Origin: Deltaproteobacteria bacterium
GTDB taxonomy: Bacteria; Myxococcota_A; Polyangia; Polyangiales; Houyiibacteriaceae
Reading direction: 5' to 3'
Assembly: GCA_027295555.1 (NCBI GenBank)
Contig: JAPUKT010000466.1
Span: forward strand, 1-12,992
Length of the DNA: 12,992 nucleotides
Below are positions 7,061 to 12,992 of the stretch, one piece after another. A model generated the notes under the pieces. It was not told the DNA's origin, did no database searches, and saw only the letters and a program-made list of their open reading frames with translations. Position numbers and translations under genes: made by a program. How positions within the stretch are numbered: position 1 is the first letter of the stretch; each line of letters opens with the position of its first letter.

Positions 7061-7814
7061 ATTTGGCTTCTTGGAAGTATTGGATCGCGGTTTCGATCGC
7101 GGCGCCGAGCGCTTGATTGACGAGGATCGAGGTCGCATCTTCGCCGCTCCGCAGCGCCTCGTAGTAACGCTGTCGTTCGGTTGCGTGAATCACCACCGGA
7201 GGGAAGCCCGCACGCATGAGAATCAGGTTCATCACGAGGCGCGCGACCTTGCCGCTATGTCGCGGAAACGGATAGATCTGCAGCAACTGATAATGCGTCT
7301 TGCTGGCGATGCGCATCGGATGCATCAACTTCTTGGTCTCTGGCTCCGAGAGCCACTGCACGAGCTGGCGCATCCGATAGCTGATCTTGTCGGGCTTCGC
7401 GATCTCGTGGAAGTACAGCCGGTGGAGCGGCATGTCCTTTCGGTACTTGGGCGGCCCTTTGCCCTCGAGCTCCTCCGGAGCAAGCTGCGCGAACAATTTC
7501 TTGATCACCTCGAGGTTGACGGAAAACCGGCGACGAGTCGCCATCTCGCGAATGATCTCGATCGCCGCCATGTGGTTTCGAATCTCGTCGTACACGGGGA
7601 TGAGGGAGGCCTCGGTGACGAACTCGTCGTCGATGGCTGACTTGAGCTCGTCCGTCGAATAGACGACGCCTTCGAGCGCGCTATCGTGGTAAATCCACGC
7701 GATGTCGAAGCGCTCTTGGTAAACTCGGCGCACGTCTTCGCCCGCCGAATCCATCAGCTCCTGAAGCTGTGCGACCCGCTCTTCTAAGCTCGGACCTTGA
7801 AGCGCTTGGACCAA
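7059..7814 (-). CDS. Fic-fold protein with degenerate catalytic motif
   Basis: A 251-aa protein with the Fic architecture. Active Fic enzymes transfer AMP or related groups to target proteins using the motif HPFx(D/E)GNGRxxR. Here the segment HPMRIASKTHYQLLQ (165-179) leads into YPFPRHSGKVAR (181-192), then LVMNLILMRAGFPPVVI (193-209). The alignment is clear, but the catalytic His is Tyr181, the acidic residue is Arg, and GNGR reads HSGK. Codon 181 is TAT. An SALEG segment (45-49) resembles the class II inhibitory helix, with the residue four before Glu being Asp instead of Ser/Thr. AMP transfer by the classic mechanism is therefore doubtful; it may be a pseudo-enzyme or a divergent activity. 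The start is TTG at 7814, supported by GGAGG 7 bases upstream. It lies 98 bp downstream of the thioredoxin gene, same strand, with a hairpin between. Confidence 0.8.
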   Translation of the reverse strand: MVQALQGPSLEERVAQLQELMDSAGEDVRRVYQERFDIAWIYHDSALEGVVYSTDELKSAIDDEFVTEASLIPVYDEIRNHMAAIEIIREMATRRRFSVNLEVIKKLFAQLAPEELEGKGPPKYRKDMPLHRLYFHEIAKPDKISYRMRQLVQWLSEPETKKLMHPMRIASKTHYQLLQIYPFPRHSGKVARLVMNLILMRAGFPPVVIHATERQRYYEALRSGEDATSILVNQALGAAIETAIQYFQEAK

Positions 7815-7821
7815 GGACTTT

Positions 7822-7826
7822 CCTCC
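7822..7826 (-). promoter_or_regulatory. Shine-Dalgarno GGAGG deciding the TTG start of the Fic-like gene
   Basis: Minus-strand GGAGG (complement of 7822-7826) lies 7 bases before the TTG at 7814. It is the strongest ribosome site seen in the window and fixes a non-ATG start. Confidence 0.7.
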
Positions 7827-7842
7827 ACCCCGGGCGGGCCGC

Positions 7843-7870
7843 TTTCGTCGGCCTCACGCGGCCGGCGAAA
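7843..7870. repeat. 11-bp stem hairpin between the thioredoxin and Fic-like genes
   Basis: TTTCGTCGGCC (7843-7853) and GGCCGGCGAAA (7860-7870) form an inverted repeat around a 6-base loop. It is perfect except at one position (a U-G wobble on plus RNA, a C-A mismatch on minus RNA). There is no U tract on either side, so it is not a classic intrinsic terminator. In the minus transcript it lies after the TlpA-like stop and about 16 bases before the Fic-like Shine-Dalgarno. It could be an attenuating or mRNA-stabilising hairpin, a factor-assisted terminator, or a protein-binding site. Confidence 0.5.
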
Positions 7871-7912
7871 CTAACAGCACGGCCCAGGGACGTCAACCGT
7901 GAGCAATTCCAG

Positions 7913-8458
7913 CTAGTTTAGCGCCTCTGAAATCGCCTTCCGAAGGTCGGATTTGCTGGGAACTCCGCTCCGAGCCCACGTCACCATCCCGTCCCGGCTA
8001 ACTACGACCACGGTGGGCAGCATCCGGACGGCATACCTTTTTTGGGCGGTTCCGGCTCGGTCGTGAAGGGTTGGAAAGTCCTTCCCAAACGAGAGATGGG
8101 CCGCCTGCACCCGCTGCCTATCGATCGGCTCGACATTGATCGCGTAGAACGACACGTCGTCGGCTTCAAACTCGTCGTGGAGCTCGTTCAGGATCGGCGA
8201 GGTGCGGCGACAGGCAGTGCACCAACTCGCCCAAAAATCGAGCACCACGACCTCACCCTCGAGGTCCGATAGGCTCACTTTGAGCGGACCATCACGCGGG
8301 CCTCCGGCCGCGACCGGAAGCGTGACGTCAGGGGCCGCTTGACCGACCAGAGGCAGTTGGTTCGTACGCGTCGCCAGGCTGTAGACGACGAAGAACACCG
8401 CCCCAGCGGCAAGCCACTGAGGCCATCGTCGCGGACCGTCTCTGAGCGCGCGAATCAT
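7913..8458 (-). CDS. Membrane-anchored TlpA/ResA-like thioredoxin
   Basis: Predicted periplasmic thiol-disulfide oxidoreductase, 181 aa. An N-terminal hydrophobic helix (about 12-29) after an Arg-rich start should anchor it in the inner membrane, with the thioredoxin fold outside. The active site is FWASWCTAC (75-83; Cys80 and Cys83), and the cis-proline loop is MLPTV (146-150, Pro148). The segment GQAAPDVTLP (39-48) is the usual start of an AhpC/TSA-Redoxin TlpA domain. The ATG at 8458 overlaps the histidine-kinase stop as ATGA, so translation is probably coupled. The frame is open much further upstream, but that part lies antisense-free inside the kinase gene and has no homology-like sequence. 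TlpA/ResA proteins reduce specific exported partners, often in cytochrome maturation; no cytochrome genes are visible here, while cysteine-bearing exported proteins are encoded upstream in the same cluster. Confidence 0.9.
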   Translation of the reverse strand: MIRALRDGPRRWPQWLAAGAVFFVVYSLATRTNQLPLVGQAAPDVTLPVAAGGPRDGPLKVSLSDLEGEVVVLDFWASWCTACRRTSPILNELHDEFEADDVSFYAINVEPIDRQRVQAAHLSFGKDFPTLHDRAGTAQKRYAVRMLPTVVVVSRDGMVTWARSGVPSKSDLRKAISEALN

Positions 8459-9966
8459 GACGAGCTCATCAGGGGCAGCTCCATCCGAAAACGCGCGCCT
8501 CCCTCGGGCGCGCGATCGAGGCTGACCTCGCCCCCATGCTCGAGCACCACTTTCTTCACGATGGCCAAGCCAAGGCCGGTACCCTCGTCCTTCGTGGTGT
8601 AGTAGGGGTCGAAGACCCGCTCCCAGTCCTCTCGAGCGATGCCGGGGCCATTGTCTCGCACCTCGATGAACGCCGACTTTTCGAGCGAATACGCGCGAAG
8701 CAAAACGTGCCCGCCCCCGGTCGGCTTGGCGGCGTAGACGGCTTGAATTGCGTTGCGCAAGATGTTGTCGACCCCACGCCGGAGCATCATGAGATCCATA
8801 CGCACGTGCATGGGTTTCGTTGCGCAGCTGACCTGAACGTCGACCAGCGCGGGTCCATCTTCGCCGATATCTTCGAGAATCGCAGGGACCGAGTCTTGAA
8901 TCGACCGGATCAACTCGCAAAGGTCGGCCGGTGACAAATCGGCTCGCGGAAGCCTGGCAAACGCGCTGAATTCGCCGACGAGCCGACGTAGCGTGGCGAC
9001 TTCTTCCTCGATGATCGCTCGCGCGTGCTCGAGCTTTTCCCGATATCCGGCATCGTCGCCGGTATACGTTTCGTCCATCTCCTGGACGGCGAGCTGGATG
9101 GGCGTGAGCGGGTTCTTGATCTCGTGGGCAAGGCGCCGGGCGAAGTCCTGCCAGGCGCTGATCCGTTGGAGGTACTCGATCCGTGTCCTCGAGTCGCGCA
9201 GATCACGGACCATGTCGTTGAACGCCTGCGTGAGCTCCGTCACCTCGTCGGTGGCGCCGGTCGGCAGGGTCACGGTGAGATCGCCAGCGCCGACGCGCCG
9301 ACTCGCTTCGGCGAGCACCGTGACACGATGGGTTACGCGGCGCGAAGCGATGGCGCCGATCAAGAACGCCACGACGACCACGAGGAACACCAGCACCCCG
9401 AAAACCCAGACGTACACGTCGGAAACAGAAGCGCTCTCTCGCTGCAACCGCGAGTAGACGTCCGCAACTTCGCCCGCCTCTTGCAGTCGCTGGAAGTACA
9501 TCTCGGAAACGACGACCTCGACCTCGACGCGAAGGTTCCTGCCGCGCGCAGTGATCTCCCGGTTTCGCACCGTTGCGCGCATCGGTTCTCCGTTCGGGTC
9601 GGGCTCGCGGGCGGCGTTAGCGTACAGTCGATCACCCTCCGCGACACGGATGCCGCGCACTCCGGGATAGCGTGCGAGCAAATCGACGAGAAGCGCCTCC
9701 ATCGCGCGTGGGCTCGCGGTCTCGATGAGCTCGGCCTCGACGGCCCATCCGATCGCGTCCGCCACCTGTTCAGAGCCATCGCGAAGCGCGATGAGCAGGT
9801 CGCGGCGAGCCTCCACGCCGTGCACCAGCTCTTGGCCAAACCTCTCGTTCACGCCGACTTGGTAAACCTCCCGAAGGGCGCCCTGGGCGAAGAAAATACT
9901 GCCCCCTAGCGTCAAGAAGACCGTGAGCCCGATCGCGAACAGGATCTTGCGTTCGAACCGGCTCAC
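8455..9966 (-). CDS. NtrY-like membrane sensor histidine kinase
   Basis: Sensor kinase of 503 aa. Layout: TM1 at about 9-28; an extracytoplasmic sensor region (29-185) with no recognised domain; TM2 at about 186-207; HAMP (about 208-260); HisKA with HEIKNPLTPIQLAVQ (281-295, phospho-acceptor His281); and HATPase_c with N box NILRNAIQA (401-409), G1 DNGPG (438-442), FDPYYTTK (452-459) and G2 GTGLGLAIVKK (462-472). HEIKNPLTPIQL is typical of the NtrY group. The start is GTG at 9966, forming a GTGA overlap with the DUF4390 stop, with AGGTG 5 bases upstream. No PAS domain is evident between HAMP and HisKA, unlike classic NtrY. No response regulator lies next to it; its 3' end overlaps the thioredoxin gene instead. 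The ligand is unknown; the operon partners suggest an envelope signal. Confidence 0.93.
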   Translation of the reverse strand: MSRFERKILFAIGLTVFLTLGGSIFFAQGALREVYQVGVNERFGQELVHGVEARRDLLIALRDGSEQVADAIGWAVEAELIETASPRAMEALLVDLLARYPGVRGIRVAEGDRLYANAAREPDPNGEPMRATVRNREITARGRNLRVEVEVVVSEMYFQRLQEAGEVADVYSRLQRESASVSDVYVWVFGVLVFLVVVVAFLIGAIASRRVTHRVTVLAEASRRVGAGDLTVTLPTGATDEVTELTQAFNDMVRDLRDSRTRIEYLQRISAWQDFARRLAHEIKNPLTPIQLAVQEMDETYTGDDAGYREKLEHARAIIEEEVATLRRLVGEFSAFARLPRADLSPADLCELIRSIQDSVPAILEDIGEDGPALVDVQVSCATKPMHVRMDLMMLRRGVDNILRNAIQAVYAAKPTGGGHVLLRAYSLEKSAFIEVRDNGPGIAREDWERVFDPYYTTKDEGTGLGLAIVKKVVLEHGGEVSLDRAPEGGARFRMELPLMSSS

Positions 9967-10556
9967 TGAGGCACCTGCACGTTCTTGCCCCGGAAAAGGA
10001 CGGTCCGCTCCGCCCGACAGATCCGGCGGCGAACGATGCTTATCGTAATCGGTCCAATCGGATCGCTATTGCCCGAGGGACGGATGAGCTCTCGGCATTG
10101 CTTGTCCGAAATCGGATTGAACTCGGCTTTGACCGAGAAGAAGATCTCCTTTCCTTTGTAGGACTCGTATCGCTTGGGCTCGCCGACGAACAACCCTTGC
10201 ACGACGAGGCATCGGTCGAGCGCTTTTTCGAGCGAGGGCAACCGTTCCGTCTGATTCGCGATGCGAACGAGGTATCCGTCCTCCCAAAGGTCGAGCGTGA
10301 CGTGGCAACCGAACTGGCGGTGAACGATGGTTCGGGCCGAGCCGCCAACGTGTGCGGCCACGGTGACCACCAACCTCTTTCGAAGCGCGCTCCGGAGCTC
10401 CTTTCGGACGCGCTCGTTGGCGAGGTCTTTGACCGAAAAGCTCACCTTCGGAGCGCCGCGCGACCACACCACCTGCACGTCGCGCAGCGGCAGGTCGCCC
10501 TGGGCGCTCGCACTTGCGGCCATCAGCCATACCGATGCGGCGAGCCAGCACCTCAC
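9963..10556 (-). CDS. DUF4390-type exported protein
   Basis: A 197-aa exported protein of unknown function resembling the DUF4390 family, which is often encoded directly upstream of NtrY-like kinases in proteobacteria. A signal peptide is clear (MRCWLAASVWLMAASASA, cut after residue 18). The mature part begins with a beta-strand-rich segment (LRDVQVVWSRGAPKVSFSVK, 24-43), then a charged helix and HVTLDLWEDGYLVRI (85-99). The mature protein has four cysteines (84, 116, 154, 180), which could form disulfides. The start is GTG at 10556, giving a GTGA overlap with the barrel gene's stop. The frame is open upstream to 10811 inside that gene, but the signal peptide fixes the start. The 3' end overlaps the kinase start by 4 bp. 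It may be a periplasmic partner of the sensor; that is inference from gene order. Confidence 0.75.
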   Translation of the reverse strand: MRCWLAASVWLMAASASAQGDLPLRDVQVVWSRGAPKVSFSVKDLANERVRKELRSALRKRLVVTVAAHVGGSARTIVHRQFGCHVTLDLWEDGYLVRIANQTERLPSLEKALDRCLVVQGLFVGEPKRYESYKGKEIFFSVKAEFNPISDKQCRELIRPSGNSDPIGPITISIVRRRICRAERTVLFRGKNVQVPQ

Positions 10557-12208
10557 AGCCGTATGAACCCCAGCAACGTCGAGAAGCCGACTTGGAAAAC
10601 GCCAACCCGAGTGTCGAATCGGAACCCAAAATCGAAGGTCAGATCCATCGGATACCGTGAGAAGCCGGAATAACCGTCGATCCCGAGTCGCTGATCTCGG
10701 AGGTCGGCCAGCGAATAGAGGCCGATGAGCATGTAGAGATCGATCTCGCGAAGACCGCGGTCCCGCACGCGCTCGTAGACAGGCACGTCGTATCCCACGT
10801 CGAGACGCCAAGCGAGCTCTCCGAGGTAGTTGTTCTCAATGGACGTGTTCAGCAGGTTCGGCGCTCGTCGTCGGTCGAGCTGCATCTCGAGAAAGCGCGA
10901 TGGGACCAAATCCGTGAGGTCCGACACATGGAAGAGATAGAAGAAGGGGGTGTTTCCGAACGCAACACCCCCGAACGCGCCGAACCGAATCGTGTGGTTC
11001 CACGGAAGCCGCCACCACCGCCGAATCCACACTTCGAGCTCGAGGTAGTCGTAATCACTTCCGAGAAACCGAGTGCCCGCCGTCACGGCGGCGCGCAGAA
11101 ACACGCCCTCTTTCGTAATGCCAGGGTCGTCGCGCTTGTCGAAGATCAGGGCGAAACGGAGCGACGACACGAAGCTGTGACCATCCGCGATTGCGAATTC
11201 GATCGGGCTGATCTCGTTACCGCGTGTTTCGCTGGCAGCCTCAGGACGTTCGAGAACGCTGACGATGTCGCCGATCCAGTCGATCGTGTACCGAAGCGTC
11301 GAGGTGATGTCCCTTTCGGTCCCGAGCATGAACCCGCCACGGCGGTACCGGACCACCGCGCTATCGACCAGCGAGGTCCCCGGACACGTAGCCGCGCCGC
11401 AGGGGACGCTCACCAATGGCTGATCTCCGTAGAACTCTCGCCCATTGAGGAAGAACGTGCCGAATCGAATGCCCCACCGGTCCTTGATCAGCTTCGGATA
11501 TCTAAGGTCTAGCCGACCGCCTTGGTTGAACTGACTCGCCAACGCGGTTGCCGACAATCGAATACCGAGCCCCGCCAGATTGGTCTCCGTCAGCTTGAAG
11601 CCGAGCCAAGGGGAGAGATTTCGGGAGCGGTCGGTGGTGGTCGTCACCCCCTCGGACAGGCCGGCAACGAGCTGCTCGATGATGATCGTGTTGCGCTCTT
11701 GGACGTGGACGATGAGGACGACATATCCAGGCTTCTGGCCGCGCTCGAGTCGAATGTCGACCTTATCGAACCAGCCGGTTCCCATGAGCCGCCATTCGGT
11801 GGCCAGCAACTCCGGCGACTCTGGATCGAGAAACTGCCCGTGCTCGAGGGGCACGAACTTCCGAATCACACGCGACTTGGTTCGCGTGTTCCCGATGACT
11901 TCGATCCGCTCGAGGATGTATCGGACCTGTGACGAGATTTGGCTCGTCGTGCGCCTTTGGCTTGCGGCCCCGTACGGGTCTCGGAACTCCTCGTCATCTT
12001 CGCCCTCTCGCGCGTCTTCGAGCTGGGGGGCCGGAACGACTTCGCCCGGCGTGTACGGCTCTGGCGCGCCCTCGACGACAGGCGGAGCCTCGTCGGGCAA
12101 TCCGGCGTCCTCCTGCGCGCTCGCCATCCCTTGCGGGACTGCCAAGGCGACGAGCACGGCGGCGATCAGGCATCGAAGCCGGCGTCTGGGTCGCAAGCGC
12201 GGGCCCAC
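10553..12208 (-). CDS. Omp85-like outer-membrane barrel protein with one POTRA domain
   Basis: Predicted outer-membrane beta-barrel of the BamA/TamA superfamily, 551 aa from GTG 12208. An Arg-rich n-region and hydrophobic core (about 11-31, ending ASA) form the signal peptide. A Pro/Glu/Asp-rich linker follows (about 32-80), then a single POTRA-like domain (about 97-173: YILERIEVIGNTRTKSRVI, later WFDKVDIRLERG, VQERNT). The rest (about 195-551) is amphipathic beta-strand sequence, with DKRDDPGITKEGVF (358-371) matching the conserved barrel block of Omp85 proteins. BamA has five POTRAs and about 800 aa, so this is not BamA itself. The chain ends GFIRL rather than in the usual aromatic residue. 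Cys270 and Cys275 sit in a probable loop. The frame is open upstream to 12313 inside the preceding gene; TTG 12196 is another possible start. Gap to the upstream stop is 10 bp. Confidence 0.82.
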   Translation of the reverse strand: MGPRLRPRRRLRCLIAAVLVALAVPQGMASAQEDAGLPDEAPPVVEGAPEPYTPGEVVPAPQLEDAREGEDDEEFRDPYGAASQRRTTSQISSQVRYILERIEVIGNTRTKSRVIRKFVPLEHGQFLDPESPELLATEWRLMGTGWFDKVDIRLERGQKPGYVVLIVHVQERNTIIIEQLVAGLSEGVTTTTDRSRNLSPWLGFKLTETNLAGLGIRLSATALASQFNQGGRLDLRYPKLIKDRWGIRFGTFFLNGREFYGDQPLVSVPCGAATCPGTSLVDSAVVRYRRGGFMLGTERDITSTLRYTIDWIGDIVSVLERPEAASETRGNEISPIEFAIADGHSFVSSLRFALIFDKRDDPGITKEGVFLRAAVTAGTRFLGSDYDYLELEVWIRRWWRLPWNHTIRFGAFGGVAFGNTPFFYLFHVSDLTDLVPSRFLEMQLDRRRAPNLLNTSIENNYLGELAWRLDVGYDVPVYERVRDRGLREIDLYMLIGLYSLADLRDQRLGIDGYSGFSRYPMDLTFDFGFRFDTRVGVFQVGFSTLLGFIRL

Positions 12209-12218
12209 GGCGCCGAGA

Positions 12219-12992
12219 CTACTCCAGCGGCGGGAGAGCTGCGAGAAGCCAGAGGCAGCCGAGCACCACCAAGAAGACGCCACCCACCCAGCCGAGGGTG
12301 CGCCAGGATCCAATCGATCGTCCGTCGTCTTTCGACTTCACAGACGCAGTTGTAGCAGATTCTCTCGGAAGAGAGGGAGAATACTCGAGGGAGCTCCAAA
12401 GCTCGGTCGGCTCGTCTAAATCCTCGGTTTCGGGGCGCCGAATGATCCGGATCGTCGCATCTGGGTCCCGCTCCATGCGCGGGCGGAGGCCCGTGACGGG
12501 TGTGTCGTCGGCGCGGGTGGGTGGCATGCCAAGGGCGACGAGCTCTTCTTCGACAGCCTGCACCAGCGGGAGCTGCGTAGGACTGCTCAGGTGCGCCGGC
12601 GCCTTGTCTTGGAGAGACGGTGGCAGCGTTTCACGCGGGGGCGGAATGGCATCGACCCGAAACGTGCCCTCGGTCCATTCGAGCGCTTCAACGAAGTCCG
12701 CTGCGGTTCCTCCGTCGATGCTCACATCCTCGAGTTGCCCCCTATTGTAATAGCCGATCGCCAGTCGACCGCGATACTCGAGCAGGAGGCGACCCGTCAA
12801 ACCCGCGTTCTCGCAATAGCGCATCAGGCCGGGGGGAGGATGCACCGGGAGCGAGCCCCGTCGGGTCGTGTCGGTACCGCGCGAGACCGGAAGATGCGGA
12901 AGCTTTGGATAGACCGCGAACTCGCCGTCCCGAAGCGCAAGCAAAGTCTCGAGAGCCCGCTCTTCGTCGCCGTTCGATTCAGGCTCGGCGAT
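12219..12992 (-). CDS. DUF4388-domain protein with C-terminal membrane anchor (5' end outside the window)
   Basis: The C-terminal 257 residues of a protein whose frame stays open to the right edge. Residues about 66-114 (GLTGRLLLEYRGRLAIGYYN, then GQLEDVSIDGG, ADFVEALEWTEGTFRVD) match DUF4388, a domain frequent in Myxococcota and related groups and often fused to signalling modules. The first residues visible (ERALETLLALRDGEFAVYP, 11-29) look like the end of an earlier copy, so the domain may be repeated. A low-complexity charged linker follows (about 115-225). A single hydrophobic helix (GWVGGVFLVVLGCLWLLAAL, about 234-253) lies only four residues from the C-terminus, suggesting a tail-anchored protein with its domains in the cytoplasm. 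It sits 10 bp upstream of the barrel gene and is probably its operon partner. Function unknown. Any start codon lies beyond base 12992. Confidence 0.75.
   Translation of the reverse strand: MAEPESNGDEERALETLLALRDGEFAVYPKLPHLPVSRGTDTTRRGSLPVHPPPGLMRYCENAGLTGRLLLEYRGRLAIGYYNRGQLEDVSIDGGTAADFVEALEWTEGTFRVDAIPPPRETLPPSLQDKAPAHLSSPTQLPLVQAVEEELVALGMPPTRADDTPVTGLRPRMERDPDATIRIIRRPETEDLDEPTELWSSLEYSPSLPRESATTASVKSKDDGRSIGSWRTLGWVGGVFLVVLGCLWLLAALPPLE

Noticed and set aside
6711..7640. 309-codon plus-strand open frame spanning the convergent junction
   Set aside because: Overlaps thiE in another frame and the Fic-like gene in antisense, and crosses the terminator region; both real genes have clear homology.
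9025..9909. 294-codon plus-strand open frame
   Set aside because: Antisense to the histidine kinase; contains no recognisable motif.
10066..10629. Second minus-strand frame of 187 codons in the DUF4390 region
   Set aside because: Out of frame with the signal-peptide-bearing protein, which has precise GTGA junctions on both sides.
11929..12750. Plus-strand open frame of 273 codons near the right edge
   Set aside because: Antisense to the barrel and DUF4388 genes; extremely Arg/Ser/Pro-rich as typical of a shadow frame.

Overview
The window is GC-rich, gene-dense bacterial DNA with tightly packed operons, GTG and TTG starts and many 4-bp stop/start overlaps. The gene content (a DUF4388 protein, an Omp85-like barrel protein beside DUF4390, an NtrY-like kinase, a HAD-PlsC fusion) suggests a Gram-negative bacterium, most likely Myxococcota or another former deltaproteobacterial lineage. 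That placement is inferred from protein families only; there is no rRNA or other phylogenetic marker here.

Left edge (1-943, minus): the N-terminal half of an E. coli-type fumarate reductase flavoprotein (FrdA), running off the window. It is divergent from a rightward block across a 128-bp intergenic region with a candidate frdA promoter.

Rightward block (1072-6991, plus), probably one transcript: an alanine-dehydrogenase-like member of the ornithine cyclodeaminase family; a HAD-IB phosphatase/PlsC acyltransferase fusion; a predicted exported kinase resembling animal FAM20/Four-jointed Golgi kinases; agmatine deiminase (aguA); N-carbamoylputrescine amidase (aguB); and thiamine-phosphate synthase (thiE). 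aguA and aguB are the two consecutive steps from agmatine to putrescine. The last three genes are coupled by overlaps. The block ends at a hairpin region shared with a convergent gene.

Leftward block (7059-12992, minus). A Fic-fold protein whose catalytic motif is degenerate (His replaced by Tyr) follows a five-gene, almost gapless cluster. In transcription order the cluster is: a DUF4388 protein with a C-terminal membrane anchor (cut by the right edge), a single-POTRA Omp85-like barrel protein, a DUF4390 exported protein, an NtrY-like membrane histidine kinase without an adjacent response regulator, and a membrane-tethered TlpA-like thioredoxin. Four of these five reach or cross the envelope, which suggests an envelope-sensing or envelope-assembly unit.

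The two observations I rate highest are the bacterial FAM20/Four-jointed-like kinase embedded in a polyamine/lipid gene block, and the envelope cluster pairing an outer-membrane barrel, DUF4390, a histidine kinase and a thioredoxin. No CRISPR array, insertion sequence, tRNA or rRNA was seen, and no stretch over 300 bases lacks a gene.
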